Below are positions 7,223 to 14,835 of a stretch of DNA of 32,703 bases, one piece after another. This DNA comes from CAZSVP01 sp964637185 (GTDB lineage Bacteria; Patescibacteriota; Saccharimonadia; CAILAD01; BJGX01): assembly GCA_964637185.1 (NCBI GenBank), contig CAZWVB010000008.1, forward strand, positions 1 to 32,703, read 5' to 3'. The notes under the pieces were generated by a model, which ran no database searches, was not told the origin of the DNA, and saw nothing but the letters and a program-made list of their open reading frames with translations. A program made the position numbers and the translations under genes. How positions within the stretch are numbered: the first letter of the stretch is position 1; each line of letters starts with the position of its first letter.

Positions 7223-7504
7223 ATGTCATTCCAAGCCTACTTAGACAACATTGAAACAAAAACTGGTAAGACACCCCAAGAGCTTATTGATTTGGCTCAT
7301 GCAAAAGGATTCGGTAAAGACAGAAAGTCTGGCGAAATAATTGATTGGCTCAAACAAGAATTTGATTTGGGCCGTGGCCACGCAATGGCCTTAGTGACAG
7401 TAATTAAAAATGGTGCCAAAATAAGCGATAAACATGTCAATAGTGGCGGCACACATAGTGACGATGGTAACGAATTACGTCTAGACGGAATCAAAAATCG
7501 TTAG
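7223..7504 (+). CDS. DUF4287 domain protein
   Basis: This 93-residue protein matches the small DUF4287 family (SFQAYLDNIETKTGKTP near the N terminus, then LKQEFDLGRGHAMALVTVIK). Members occur alone or in front of other domains and are often annotated as DNA-binding-like or of unknown function. The start ATG 7223 lies 6 bases after a TGG-TAAAAT extended -10 (7208-7216), so the transcript is probably leaderless. A clear Rho-independent terminator follows at 7562-7590. The C-terminal 25 residues are polar and look disordered. Confidence 0.75.
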   Translation: MSFQAYLDNIETKTGKTPQELIDLAHAKGFGKDRKSGEIIDWLKQEFDLGRGHAMALVTVIKNGAKISDKHVNSGGTHSDDGNELRLDGIKNR

Positions 7505-7561
7505 TCGCTGTTGACTGCTGTTGATTATAGTTGCGATAGACAAGACAATGGACCTCCAAAC

Positions 7562-7590
7562 AAAATGACCACGCGGTCATTTTTTGTTTT
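7562..7590 (+). terminator. Rho-independent terminator after the DUF4287 gene
   Basis: AAAATGACC (7562-7570) pairs perfectly with GGTCATTTT (7575-7583) around an ACGC loop and runs into a T-rich tail. It overlaps the position of a possible TTG start for comEC (7584), which argues that comEC starts further downstream. Confidence 0.85.
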
Positions 7591-7628
7591 TATGCTTGGT
7601 AGCAAAACGCTCACGATACTACGCTGTA

Positions 7629-9137
7629 GTGGTGCGTAGAACTATACAAATCATCATCTTATCAGCCAGTTTTGTGGTCGGTTTGATATATGCAGCCCAT
7701 TATCCAACTTTTCCTTATCTAGCGTTGATCGTCGCTGGCTACAGCCTACTGGCTCTTTTGGTGGTGCGCTCGCAGCTTGGCTATGTATTGTTGACAATAC
7801 TAGGATTGTGTCTAGGTATTTGGCGGGCTGAGTCGCACTATGCTACAGTACCGAGCTATAGTTACAATGCGCTGATTGCCCAAAAAGTCACGGTCACGGG
7901 CACCGTCGCCAACCAACCAAGTTGGGATGAGCTCGGAGAGTACAACTTTGAGCTGAGCGATGTTAGTGTTGGCAATCAAAAGTTTGTTGGCAATCTTCGC
8001 ATCAAATCACAATCAGCCATCGCCAAGCAGGGCAATGTAGTACAGGTGGTTGGCAAGCTCTGGCCGACGCTCGGTCGGACAGAGGCAGGCATACGCTATG
8101 CCAAAGTCGATGTACTCAATGCCAGCCAACCTCCGCAGGTGCTGGCCAAGCAGTGGCTTGTCGCCAGAGTAGAAAGCAACATACCCAAGCCGGCTAGCAA
8201 TCTCATGATTGGCCTGCTGATCGGTGAGCGCTCGCTACTCAGCCGAGATACCCAAGATATGCTGACCAAGCTCGGGCTATCACACGTCATCGCAGTGTCG
8301 GGCTACAATTTGTCGATACTAGCCGGCCTGCTGGATAGGCTGCTCAACGGCCGTTGGCGTTGGGGCGGGCTAGCATTGTCGCTATGGGGGATTTGGGGAT
8401 TTGTGCTGCTGAGCGGTGCGGGCGCATCTATCATGCGGGCTGGTATCATGTGCACTATCTTTCTGCTGCTTCGCTACTACGGGCGTGAAAGGGCTGTATT
8501 GCCAGCACTTGGGCTGTGTGCGGCCGTGATGCTGGTGATCAATCCTACCTATCTCTGGAGCGATCTCAGTTGGCAACTATCCTTCTTGTCTCTGCTTGGC
8601 ATAGTGGTACTCACACCGCGCATCCAAGCTGTGTTGCCAAGTCGGCCAAAGCTACTAATGGAGCTATTGGCGGTGACGCTTTCGGCTCAGCTTGCCACTT
8701 TGGGGTTAGTGGCCTACAAGTTTGGGCAGATCAGTTTGATAGGGCCTTTAGCAAATTTGGTGGTAATGCCACTCATACCACCATTGATGTTTGCCGGCTT
8801 GGTCCTAGTTGGGGCAGGGTTGCTACTGCCTGGCGCGGCTGCAGCTTTGGGCAGTCTTCTGGCTGCTGGTATGATCAAGTTGCTGGAGCTGCTCAATTAC
8901 ATGGCTAGCTGGCCAAGCGCTCAAGTAGTGATAGTGCAGCCCAGCTTGCTACAAGTCGGTATATACTACGCAGTTTTACTGTTTTGGATAGCACTGAGCT
9001 ATCATAATCCACGTCTCGCCAGCTTTAAATCCGATCTGAAAAATGCTATAATTACAGGAGATATTGCTCAATCTCATATGCCTCAAAAACTCAAATTGGT
9101 TGACGATAGGGCAAATACCATTGCAGTCAAGGACTAG
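7629..9137 (+). CDS. comEC: ComEC/Rec2-type DNA uptake channel, without metallo-beta-lactamase domain
   Basis: ComEC is the inner-membrane channel for single-stranded DNA in natural transformation. The N-terminal third has membrane segments and the soluble DUF4131/OB-like region (VTVTGTVANQPSWDELGEYN). The Competence domain follows with the hallmark LLIGERSLLSRDTQDMLTKL and LSHVIAVSGYNLSILAGLL, then many hydrophobic helices to the end. The protein is about 502 residues and stops after the membrane domain, so the C-terminal lactamase-like domain seen in many bacteria is absent. An in-frame TTG at 7584 lies inside the preceding terminator; GTG 7629, 8 bases after GATACT (7615-7620), is preferred, but the exact start is uncertain. 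The gene's 3' end contains the probable yebC promoter. Confidence 0.88.
   Translation: MVRRTIQIIILSASFVVGLIYAAHYPTFPYLALIVAGYSLLALLVVRSQLGYVLLTILGLCLGIWRAESHYATVPSYSYNALIAQKVTVTGTVANQPSWDELGEYNFELSDVSVGNQKFVGNLRIKSQSAIAKQGNVVQVVGKLWPTLGRTEAGIRYAKVDVLNASQPPQVLAKQWLVARVESNIPKPASNLMIGLLIGERSLLSRDTQDMLTKLGLSHVIAVSGYNLSILAGLLDRLLNGRWRWGGLALSLWGIWGFVLLSGAGASIMRAGIMCTIFLLLRYYGRERAVLPALGLCAAVMLVINPTYLWSDLSWQLSFLSLLGIVVLTPRIQAVLPSRPKLLMELLAVTLSAQLATLGLVAYKFGQISLIGPLANLVVMPLIPPLMFAGLVLVGAGLLLPGAAAALGSLLAAGMIKLLELLNYMASWPSAQVVIVQPSLLQVGIYYAVLLFWIALSYHNPRLASFKSDLKNAIITGDIAQSHMPQKLKLVDDRANTIAVKD
9024..9052 (+). promoter_or_regulatory. Predicted promoter of the yebC-ruvC operon, inside comEC
   Basis: TTTAAA (9024-9029) and TATAAT (9047-9052) are 17 bases apart, with TGC just before the -10 forming an extended -10. 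Transcription would start near 9059, giving yebC a leader of about 190 bases, in contrast to the leaderless pattern elsewhere. Confidence 0.6.
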
Positions 9138-9242
9138 CTTATTTGGCTAAAGTCCTAGGCTTTGGCGAGCAGCGAGCGAAGCGTAGTGATTCCTACGGTG
9201 CGCGAGTAGCATAGCCAGTAACGAAGGAATTTACCAAATAAG
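9138..9242 (+). promoter_or_regulatory. Structured 5' leader of yebC, candidate cis-regulatory RNA
   Basis: The 114 bases between comEC and yebC are bracketed by CTTATTTGG (9138-9146) and its perfect complement CCAAATAAG (9234-9242). The right arm runs into the SD AAGGAG (9240-9245). Inside are hairpins GCTAAAG/CTTTGGC (9146-9152 with 9160-9166) and CGTAG/CTACG (9182-9186 with 9193-9197). Folding of the outer stem would mask the SD. I recognise no known riboswitch class. A small palindromic insertion is an alternative. Confidence 0.5.
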
Positions 9243-9251
9243 GAGTCCGAA

Positions 9252-9989
9252 ATGAGTGGACATAGTAAATGGCACAGTATTAAGCATAAGAAAGGCGCCG
9301 CTGACGCCAAACGCGGCAAGATATTCACTAAGATGGCCGCCGAAATCGCCGTAGCCGCCCAAAGCGGCGCCGATCCAGACATGAATTTCAAGCTACGCTT
9401 AGCCATCCAAAAGGCCAAGGCTGCCAATGTACCAGCGGCCAACATCGATCGTGCAATTGCACGTGGAGCTGGTACCGGTGATGGTGGCAAGCTCGAGGAG
9501 CTCACCTACGAAGGTTATGGCCCGGCCGGTGTAGCGATTCTTGCCAAAGCACTCACCGACAATCGCAATCGCACCGGTTCTGAAGTGAAAGCAGCATTTT
9601 CCAAGCACGGCGGCAATCTTGGTAGTCCTGGCAGTGTGAGCTACATGTTTGAGCAGAAGGGTATTATTGATTGTAAACCTAGTGCTAACAAGGATGAGCT
9701 AAGCCTAGTGGCGATCGAAGCTGGTGCCACCGACATTGATGATAGCGGCGAGCAGCTGGTAGTTTTTACCAGCCCAAGTGAGTTAGAAAAAGTTCGTGAT
9801 GCGCTTGGTGAGGACAATGTCGAAAGCGCCGAAGTCAAACTCGAGCCCAATCAAACAGTCTCAGTAGAGGATGAATCCAAAGCCAAAACCATTCTCAATC
9901 TCATGGAAGCGCTTGATGATCTAGACGATGTAGTGGAGGTCACCAGCAACTTTGATATTTCTGATGAGATTATGAGCAAGCTGGGATGA
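9252..9989 (+). CDS. yebC: YebC/PmpR family protein
   Basis: This 245-residue protein starts MSGHSKWHSIKHKKGAADAK, the diagnostic YebC N terminus, and continues with DRAIARGAGTGDGGKLEELT and YGPAGVAILAKALTDNRNRT. The family was long annotated as transcriptional regulators; recent work in bacteria and mitochondria (TACO1) shows roles at the ribosome, relieving stalls on difficult sequences such as polyproline. It starts the yebC-ruvC-ruvA-ruvB neighbourhood widespread in bacteria, here with extra genes inserted. A clear SD (AAGGAG, 9240-9245) precedes ATG 9252. Length and motifs are complete. Confidence 0.95.
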   Translation: MSGHSKWHSIKHKKGAADAKRGKIFTKMAAEIAVAAQSGADPDMNFKLRLAIQKAKAANVPAANIDRAIARGAGTGDGGKLEELTYEGYGPAGVAILAKALTDNRNRTGSEVKAAFSKHGGNLGSPGSVSYMFEQKGIIDCKPSANKDELSLVAIEAGATDIDDSGEQLVVFTSPSELEKVRDALGEDNVESAEVKLEPNQTVSVEDESKAKTILNLMEALDDLDDVVEVTSNFDISDEIMSKLG

Positions 9990-10756
9990 GCCAGTATCAG
10001 CAAGAACTCGAGTTTGCCAAAGGCCTGGCCAAAGAAGCAGGCGACATAGCTATGCGGTATTTTCGGACCAACCAACTAGGCGTGGAGTGGAAAGAAGACA
10101 ATACGCCCGTAACCGAAGCCGACAAAAAGATCAACAAGCTGGTAATCGACAGTGTCAAAAGCCAATTTCCAAATGACGGTGTTCTCGGCGAGGAGGGTAG
10201 CTACAAGACAGATGGCTCGCGACTTTGGGTGGTGGACCCGATTGATGGTACACAGCCATTTAGTATCGGAGTCCCGACTTTTGCTTTTAGCCTGGGATTG
10301 GTAGAGAAAGATCCAATTTTGGGGGTAATACACGATCCAGTGGCTGACAAGACATATTGGTGTGACGGCGGAGTAGCCTACTGCAATGATGCTCGTATCC
10401 GGGTGAATGATGCCGATACTATCAACAACACCTACATAGTTGTTAGCAGCCGTATGGGCAATAATCGGCGACACACCGGCGAAGTATATGATGCTGTGAT
10501 TGATGAAGGCGGCAAGGTATTTAGCTTTCGCTCTATCATCTACGGTCTGATGTTGGTGGCAACGGGACATGCAGTAGCAGCTATGGCTGGATATTGCGGC
10601 CCTTGGGATATCGCAGCTGCTATTCCAATATTGGAAGCTGCTGGCGCGAAGATAACTGACCTCAATGGTAATACCTTGAAGTATGACGAAGTCAAAAATG
10701 GTATCTTGGTAAGCAATGGTAAAGTGCATGACCAAATGCTAGAAATAATTAAATGA
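9986..10756 (+). CDS. Inositol monophosphatase / nucleotidase family phosphatase
   Basis: This 256-residue protein belongs to the Mg2+-dependent IMPase fold. It has VTEADKKINKLV, the metal-binding LGEEG, the signature VVDPIDGTQPFSIGVPTFAF (D-P-I-D-G-T), and the closing motif GPWDIAAAIPILEAAGA. Members remove phosphate from inositol phosphate, histidinol phosphate, fructose bisphosphate or PAP; these motifs do not separate the options. ATG 9986 overlaps the yebC stop in ATGA, so the genes are translationally coupled. The histidinol-phosphatase (HisN) and CysQ types are both possible alternatives. Confidence 0.88.
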   Translation: MSQYQQELEFAKGLAKEAGDIAMRYFRTNQLGVEWKEDNTPVTEADKKINKLVIDSVKSQFPNDGVLGEEGSYKTDGSRLWVVDPIDGTQPFSIGVPTFAFSLGLVEKDPILGVIHDPVADKTYWCDGGVAYCNDARIRVNDADTINNTYIVVSSRMGNNRRHTGEVYDAVIDEGGKVFSFRSIIYGLMLVATGHAVAAMAGYCGPWDIAAAIPILEAAGAKITDLNGNTLKYDEVKNGILVSNGKVHDQMLEIIK

Positions 10757-11268
10757 AGCAGCTTTATAGATTTAGTCCAATTGAAACCAAAGAAAGACTT
10801 TTCGAAGTAATAGAATACTTACACAATAATTGTCTTGAACTAGTAGAAAAAGTTTATGGTGATAAATTACCGGTTGCTGGTAATGTTGCAGTATTTTGTC
10901 ATTTTGATCATGAGTATTCTTACTTGTCGGATTTGGCCGAAAGTCTAACCATTAAATCCAGCAATCCAAATCAGAAATACTTTCAGTTGAAAGAAGCAAT
11001 TACACATGATGGTTACAAATACGAATGGCTATACATACGCAAACCTCACGCAGATAGCCCAGAAGTTGGTGATATTGATTTTGTCTTATCGCACGAAGCA
11101 TTCCTAGACTTAAAATCCAAGGTTAAGTCTGGTGCTATACAGAATGCCAAGGTATATAATCCAACGAACTGGGATATGATTGAAATATCTAGCACCGAGT
11201 ACGATGTATTGCCCTACATAAGCACAAAGGCTATGGCAGAGCGAGCAAGGATACAGCACTCAGAATGA
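10753..11268 (+). CDS. Hypothetical protein, AT-rich orphan between IMPase and ruvC
   Basis: This 171-residue protein is not one I recognise. It is soluble and mixed alpha/beta, with an aromatic and acidic middle (AVFCHFDHEYSYLSDL) and DIDFVLSHEAFLDLK later. No signal peptide or membrane segment is visible. It overlaps the previous gene by ATGA and the ruvC start by ATGA, so it is translated as part of the yebC-ruv operon. Its codons are clearly more AT-rich than those of ruvC or yebC, suggesting recent acquisition or weaker selection. No function is proposed. Confidence 0.7.
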   Translation: MKQLYRFSPIETKERLFEVIEYLHNNCLELVEKVYGDKLPVAGNVAVFCHFDHEYSYLSDLAESLTIKSSNPNQKYFQLKEAITHDGYKYEWLYIRKPHADSPEVGDIDFVLSHEAFLDLKSKVKSGAIQNAKVYNPTNWDMIEISSTEYDVLPYISTKAMAERARIQHSE

Positions 11269-11750
11269 AAATACTTGGCATAGACCCAGGGACCGCTACT
11301 ACTGGATTTGGTGTGGTGGATAAGCAGGATGGTAAGCTGACTGCGGTTGATTACGGAGTGATTAGCACACCCGCCGATATGGAGATGGGCCAGCGGCTAG
11401 TCATGCTGGCTGACGACCTCGACCATATACTAGGCAAGCACCAACCCGATGTGGTTGCGGTGGAGAAGCTGTTTTTTGCTGCCAATGTCACCACAGCCAT
11501 GGCAGTCAGCCAGGCCCGCGGAGTCGTGCTATATATGTTGGCCCAGCAACGACTGGTGCCGGTAGAGCTCACACCACTGCAAGTCAAACAAGCCGTAGCT
11601 GGTGATGGCCAGGCCCGCAAGCGGCAGATCCAAGAGATGGTCAAACGCCTGCTCAAGCTCGACGACATCCCAAAGCCCGACGATGCAGCCGATGCACTAG
11701 CTCTAGCCATAGCCGCCAGCAATCCCATGCTGCAAAAGCAAAGTGTATAA
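11265..11750 (+). CDS. ruvC: Holliday junction resolvase RuvC
   Basis: RuvC cuts four-way DNA junctions as a dimer, working with RuvAB. The 161-residue protein begins MKILGIDPGTATTGFGVV, placing the first catalytic aspartate at D7; E67 lies in VVAVEKLFF, and the last acidic pair is D140/D143 in PDDAADALALAIA. The full RNase H-like catalytic set is therefore present, and the length is normal. It overlaps the upstream orphan by ATGA. The stop is followed at once by a TATAAT box that serves the next small gene. Confidence 0.96.
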   Translation: MKILGIDPGTATTGFGVVDKQDGKLTAVDYGVISTPADMEMGQRLVMLADDLDHILGKHQPDVVAVEKLFFAANVTTAMAVSQARGVVLYMLAQQRLVPVELTPLQVKQAVAGDGQARKRQIQEMVKRLLKLDDIPKPDDAADALALAIAASNPMLQKQSV

Positions 11751-11751
11751 T
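11746..11751 (+). promoter_or_regulatory. Consensus -10 box before the small membrane protein
   Basis: TATAAT overlaps the ruvC stop codon and ends 6 bases before ATG 11758, with no SD. No convincing -35 is visible. Confidence 0.4.
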
Positions 11752-11757
11752 AATACC

Positions 11758-11919
11758 ATGGTAGAAGTGCCCTTCATCAATTATCAATTTGCTTGCACCC
11801 AGAACTGCGACATCATCCAGTGGCTGGTCTGGCTGGGTGTGATTGTGGTGATTGTTTGTCTATTTTCTATAGCCGCCACGCTCCTGCGATGGATGCTCAA
11901 GCTGTTCAAGCGCCGCTAG
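11758..11919 (+). CDS. 53-residue single-pass membrane protein between ruvC and ruvA
   Basis: A 53-codon frame runs from ATG 11758 to TAG 11917-11919. The N-terminal part (MVEVPFINYQFACTQNCDII) has two cysteines four residues apart (C13, C17). A hydrophobic helix spans about residues 22-43 and contains a third cysteine (C34). The tail (RWMLKLFKRR) is strongly basic, so by the positive-inside rule the C terminus is cytoplasmic and the paired cysteines face outward. A perfect TATAAT lies 6 bases before the ATG, and ruvA begins 19 bases after the stop behind its own TATAAT. I do not recognise the family. Its placement inside a ruvCAB cluster is unusual. Confidence 0.6.
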   Translation: MVEVPFINYQFACTQNCDIIQWLVWLGVIVVIVCLFSIAATLLRWMLKLFKRR

Positions 11920-11926
11920 TTCGGGC

Positions 11927-11932
11927 TATAAT
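11927..11932 (+). promoter_or_regulatory. Consensus -10 box of ruvA
   Basis: TATAAT ends 6 bases before the GTG start of ruvA and there is no SD, so the ruvAB message probably begins at the start codon. TTCAAG (11905-11910), 16 bases upstream, is a weak -35 candidate. Confidence 0.5.
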
Positions 11933-11938
11933 ACATCT

Positions 11939-12499
11939 GTGATTGCGAAAATAACCGGAACAGTTGTAGAGCTCCTGCCACAAAGCGTCATCGTAGAGAC
12001 CGCTGGCGGTATAGGCTACGAAATAATTCCCGCGCACAACGAGCTGGCAGAGTTGTCAGTAGGCCAGACTGCGGCTTTTTATATAGCTGAGAATATCAAG
12101 GAAGACGAGTACACTCTGTATGGATTTGCTTCATTGGGCCAAAGAGTTTGTTATTACCAGCTCACTTCGGTCAATGGTGTTGGCCCCAAAGCTGCAATGT
12201 CGATACTGAGCAAACATACTGTTGATGAGGTCCAGACTGCCACCATATCTGGCGACATTGGGCTGTTTAGTAATGTATCGGGCATTGGCAAAAAAACCGC
12301 GCAGCGCATCATCCTAGAGCTCAAGGGTAAAATAGTAGAAGCCGAAGCACCGGTCAGTGACAAAGACGACCCTGCTATGCTAGCACTCAAACAACTTGGT
12401 TTCTCGACTGATGATGCGCGCAAATCACTCCAAGAAATCGATCGTGGGCTGGACACACAGGAGCGTATAAGATTGGCTCTGAAAGGGCTTAATCGATGA
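11939..12499 (+). CDS. ruvA: Holliday junction DNA helicase subunit RuvA
   Basis: RuvA binds the Holliday junction as a tetramer and loads the RuvB motor. The 186-residue protein has the N-terminal OB-fold (MIAKITGTVVELLPQSVIVE), two helix-hairpin-helix motifs (LTSVNGVGPKAAMSILS and VSGIGKKTAQRIILELKGK), and the C-terminal domain that touches RuvB (LALKQLGFSTDDARKSL). It starts at GTG 11939, 6 bases after TATAAT, without an SD. The final codons overlap ruvB in ATGA, so RuvA and RuvB are translationally coupled. Confidence 0.96.
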   Translation: MIAKITGTVVELLPQSVIVETAGGIGYEIIPAHNELAELSVGQTAAFYIAENIKEDEYTLYGFASLGQRVCYYQLTSVNGVGPKAAMSILSKHTVDEVQTATISGDIGLFSNVSGIGKKTAQRIILELKGKIVEAEAPVSDKDDPAMLALKQLGFSTDDARKSLQEIDRGLDTQERIRLALKGLNR

Positions 12500-13536
12500 T
12501 AGAGCGGCAAGAACCAGCGCAGCCAAAATCAGTAGACAGCATCGTGGCAGAAGACAAATTTGAGGATAGTTTGCGGCCACGCAGCTTTGCTGACTATGTT
12601 GGTCAGTCTGGACTCAAGAAGCATTTGCAGCTCACTATCGCGGCTGCTACCAAACGCGGTGAACCGATAGATCATGTGCTGCTATATGGTCCGCCCGGCC
12701 TTGGCAAAACTACACTAGCACACGTGATTGCCCGCGAGCTCAACCGCAACATCAAGATTACCAGTGGGCCGGCAGTTGAGCGCGCTGGTGATCTAGCCTC
12801 GTTGCTGACCAACCTCGAAGAGGGCGACATATTATTTATCGACGAGATCCATCGACTGTCCAAACAGGTCGAGGAAGTACTATATCCTGCCATGGAAGAC
12901 TTTGCCATCGACATCATGCTTGGCAAAGGACCAGCTGCCCAGAGCGTGCGACTAGATCTGCCCAAGTTCACATTGGTAGGCGCCACAACACGATTTGGTG
13001 CGCTTTCAGCTCCTCTACGCGACCGGTTTGGTATCATCGGCAAACTCGAATACTATGAGCCGACTGAAATCGCACAGATTATCAAACGAAATGCCAAACT
13101 ATTAGATATCAAAATAGATGATCCCACACTTGCCAAGATGTCGGAGCGAGTCCGTCTAACTCCGCGCATTGCCAATCGGCTACTGCGACGGGTGCGTGAC
13201 TGGGCGGAAGTGCATGGTAATGGCGAAGTCAGCGATGAAGCGCTGGCAGCTACGCTAGAGCTGCTCAATATAGATGAATTTGGCTTGGAGCAGTCTGATC
13301 GCAAAGTGTTGCGCACTATCATCGAGCAGTATGGCGGCGGGCCGGTCGGTGTGGATACTTTGGCGGCCAGTGCGGGTGAAGAGCGACAGACCATTGAGGA
13401 TGTATATGAGCCCTATTTATTACAAATTGGATTTTTGGAGCGAACACCACGGGGCCGCAAGGCAACACCCCGGGCCTTCAAACATCTCAATATCAAAGTC
13501 GAAGACAAGTCAGCCAACCAGTCGAAGCTGTTATAA
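12496..13536 (+). CDS. ruvB: Holliday junction branch migration ATPase RuvB
   Basis: RuvB is the hexameric AAA+ motor of branch migration. The 346-residue protein shows LRPRSFADYVGQ at the N terminus, Walker A GPPGLGKT (65-72), Walker B LFIDEIHR (about 113-120), sensor region TLVGATTRFGALSAPLRDRF, and the winged-helix C terminus with YGGGPVGVDTLAAS and LERTPRGRKAT. All catalytic motifs are intact and the length is typical. The ATG overlaps the ruvA stop. Confidence 0.97.
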   Translation: MIERQEPAQPKSVDSIVAEDKFEDSLRPRSFADYVGQSGLKKHLQLTIAAATKRGEPIDHVLLYGPPGLGKTTLAHVIARELNRNIKITSGPAVERAGDLASLLTNLEEGDILFIDEIHRLSKQVEEVLYPAMEDFAIDIMLGKGPAAQSVRLDLPKFTLVGATTRFGALSAPLRDRFGIIGKLEYYEPTEIAQIIKRNAKLLDIKIDDPTLAKMSERVRLTPRIANRLLRRVRDWAEVHGNGEVSDEALAATLELLNIDEFGLEQSDRKVLRTIIEQYGGGPVGVDTLAASAGEERQTIEDVYEPYLLQIGFLERTPRGRKATPRAFKHLNIKVEDKSANQSKLL

Positions 13537-13550
13537 AAATACTTTTCTGC

Positions 13551-13556
13551 TAGACT
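13551..13556 (+). promoter_or_regulatory. Extended -10 before the PH-domain gene
   Basis: TGC directly precedes TAGACT (13551-13556), and ATG 13563 follows 6 bases later without an SD, indicating a leaderless transcript. Confidence 0.45.
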
Positions 13557-13562
13557 ATTAGT

Positions 13563-14342
13563 ATGAATGATACCAACTTCCGCTATCCTGGCCAGCAGGC
13601 CGAAGAAGTTACGAAACGGGTAGTATACAAACACATCTTCTCTATAGTGCCAATCGTATTAGGGCTACTTATAGTCGGGGTGGTCGGTATGGGATTTTTG
13701 GTGTATGCTTCGGCCAATCCGGATCAAGTACCAATCAAACTTGACCCTGCTGTCTATGGCTTGGTGGGTTTGCTATTAGTGATATTGATAGCATTGTTCG
13801 TGGTGTCGATATTTTGGATATGGCGCCAAAATAAGATAGTGATCACCAATGTACACCTAGTAGATATCGATCAAATAGGGCTTTTCAACAAGAAGGTTTC
13901 CACGTTGAGCTGGACGCGTATCCAGGATGTATCGGCTAGGGTCAATGGGCCTTTGCAAACAGTGTTTGGCTACGGCACCCTAAATGTGCAGACTGCCGGC
14001 GAAGACAAAAATTTTGTCTTCGACTATGTGCCCAATCCGTATGAGCTAGAACACTACATATTGGAAATGCACAAGTTGGTAATGCAGCAAGATGACGGTG
14101 TGAGTATGCGCGAAGAGAGCGAAGAGATAGCTGCCGATCTGCAGCAAAATGCCACTCAGTCTGCCGCCAGCACCAAGCCAGCGACAAATCCGCTTACTTC
14201 CGCTACAGCCCAGCCACCAGCCAGTGCTACACCAACTCCACCTCCGATTGCTGGGACATATGTACCACCCAGCCAAGTTAACAATCCACAACCCCCAGAG
14301 CCGCCCAAGCCACCATTGCCCAACAACCCACTCGAAGACTAG
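13563..14342 (+). CDS. Bacterial PH-domain (bPH2/DUF304) membrane protein with Pro-rich tail
   Basis: This 259-residue protein has two membrane segments (about 22-47 and 62-88), followed by a bacterial PH-like domain: KIVITNVHLVDIDQIGLFNK, LSWTRIQDVSARVNGPLQTV, FGYGTLNVQTAGEDKNFVF. This is the usual YdbT/bPH2 layout, whose exact role is unknown. The last 80 residues are low-complexity, rich in Ala, Thr, Gln and especially Pro, and probably form a flexible cytoplasmic tail that may bind partners. The gene has its own leaderless-type promoter and is followed by a weak terminator-like hairpin. Confidence 0.85.
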   Translation: MNDTNFRYPGQQAEEVTKRVVYKHIFSIVPIVLGLLIVGVVGMGFLVYASANPDQVPIKLDPAVYGLVGLLLVILIALFVVSIFWIWRQNKIVITNVHLVDIDQIGLFNKKVSTLSWTRIQDVSARVNGPLQTVFGYGTLNVQTAGEDKNFVFDYVPNPYELEHYILEMHKLVMQQDDGVSMREESEEIAADLQQNATQSAASTKPATNPLTSATAQPPASATPTPPPIAGTYVPPSQVNNPQPPEPPKPPLPNNPLED

Positions 14343-14356
14343 ACACAGTACTCAAA

Positions 14357-14378
14357 CAAACGTCATGTTTGCGTTTTT
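14357..14378 (+). terminator. Weak terminator-like hairpin between convergent genes
   Basis: CAAAC (14357-14361) pairs with GTTTG (14367-14371), then a CG and a five-T run follow. The stem is short, so this is only a plausible terminator for the PH-domain gene, which converges with the pilin gene. Confidence 0.4.
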
Positions 14379-14414
14379 ATATCGATTAAAGGAGATCTAT
14401 AGTGCTAGTCGATG

Positions 14415-14828
14415 TCACTGAGAACTGTTTGTAAGTTCGTAAATATTCGTAGTACCAGCCTTAATGTCTTTGTCGGATTTGTTCTCAAGTGTGGCTTGCA
14501 GCGTGAATTCCAGCGGTGGGTTGCCGATCGGGGTATATTTGTATGGTTGCTTGGTCTTGGGGTCGGTTGGTAATGTTTTGATATAAGGTACCGCACCGCC
14601 CTCTAGCTGGTTGAGTGTGTTGGGGTAAAAACCATTGTCATTGTAGTAGCTTTCTAGCGCAGTTTTGATATTGCGTAGATCAGCTTTGCGCTGGGCATCG
14701 CGCGCTCTAGCCGGGCCAGACAGTAGATTTGGCACAATTAGCAGTGCCAATATCACAACTACTACTATTACTACCACTAGCTCGAGCAGAGTAAAACCAC
14801 CTCGCTTATTGCGTAGCGCTTCTAACAT
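14415..14828 (-). CDS. Type IV pilin / type II secretion pseudopilin (GspG/ComGC-like)
   Basis: This 137-residue protein has a class III signal: a short basic leader ending RNKRGG, then FTLLELVVVIVVVVILALLI, with cleavage expected after G11 and the conserved Glu at mature position 5. The helix continues into AQRKADLRNIKTALESYYND. The globular part (NGFYPNTLNQLEGG, LPTDPKTKQPYKYTP) resembles GspG-type pseudopilins. It could build a type IV pilus for attachment to a host cell or for DNA uptake, which would fit with comEC in the window. It is the only protein gene here on the minus strand. A good promoter (14836-14864) ends 7 bases before its ATG, so the message is probably leaderless. Confidence 0.9.
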   Translation of the reverse strand: MLEALRNKRGGFTLLELVVVIVVVVILALLIVPNLLSGPARARDAQRKADLRNIKTALESYYNDNGFYPNTLNQLEGGAVPYIKTLPTDPKTKQPYKYTPIGNPPLEFTLQATLENKSDKDIKAGTTNIYELTNSSQ

Positions 14829-14835
14829 GATGTCT

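Noticed and set aside
6210..7590. Integrative element inserted at tRNA-Lys
   Set aside because: The PadR stretch is AT-rich and next to a tRNA, but no copy of the tRNA 3' end is found downstream and there is no integrase.
8516..8908. Alternative 130-codon plus-strand frame inside comEC
   Set aside because: It lies wholly inside the ComEC membrane domain frame and has no SD or -10 of its own.
10076..10735. Antisense frame of 219 codons opposite the IMPase-like gene
   Set aside because: The sense frame carries the DPIDGT and PWDIAAA motifs and is coupled to yebC; the antisense frame is a shadow.
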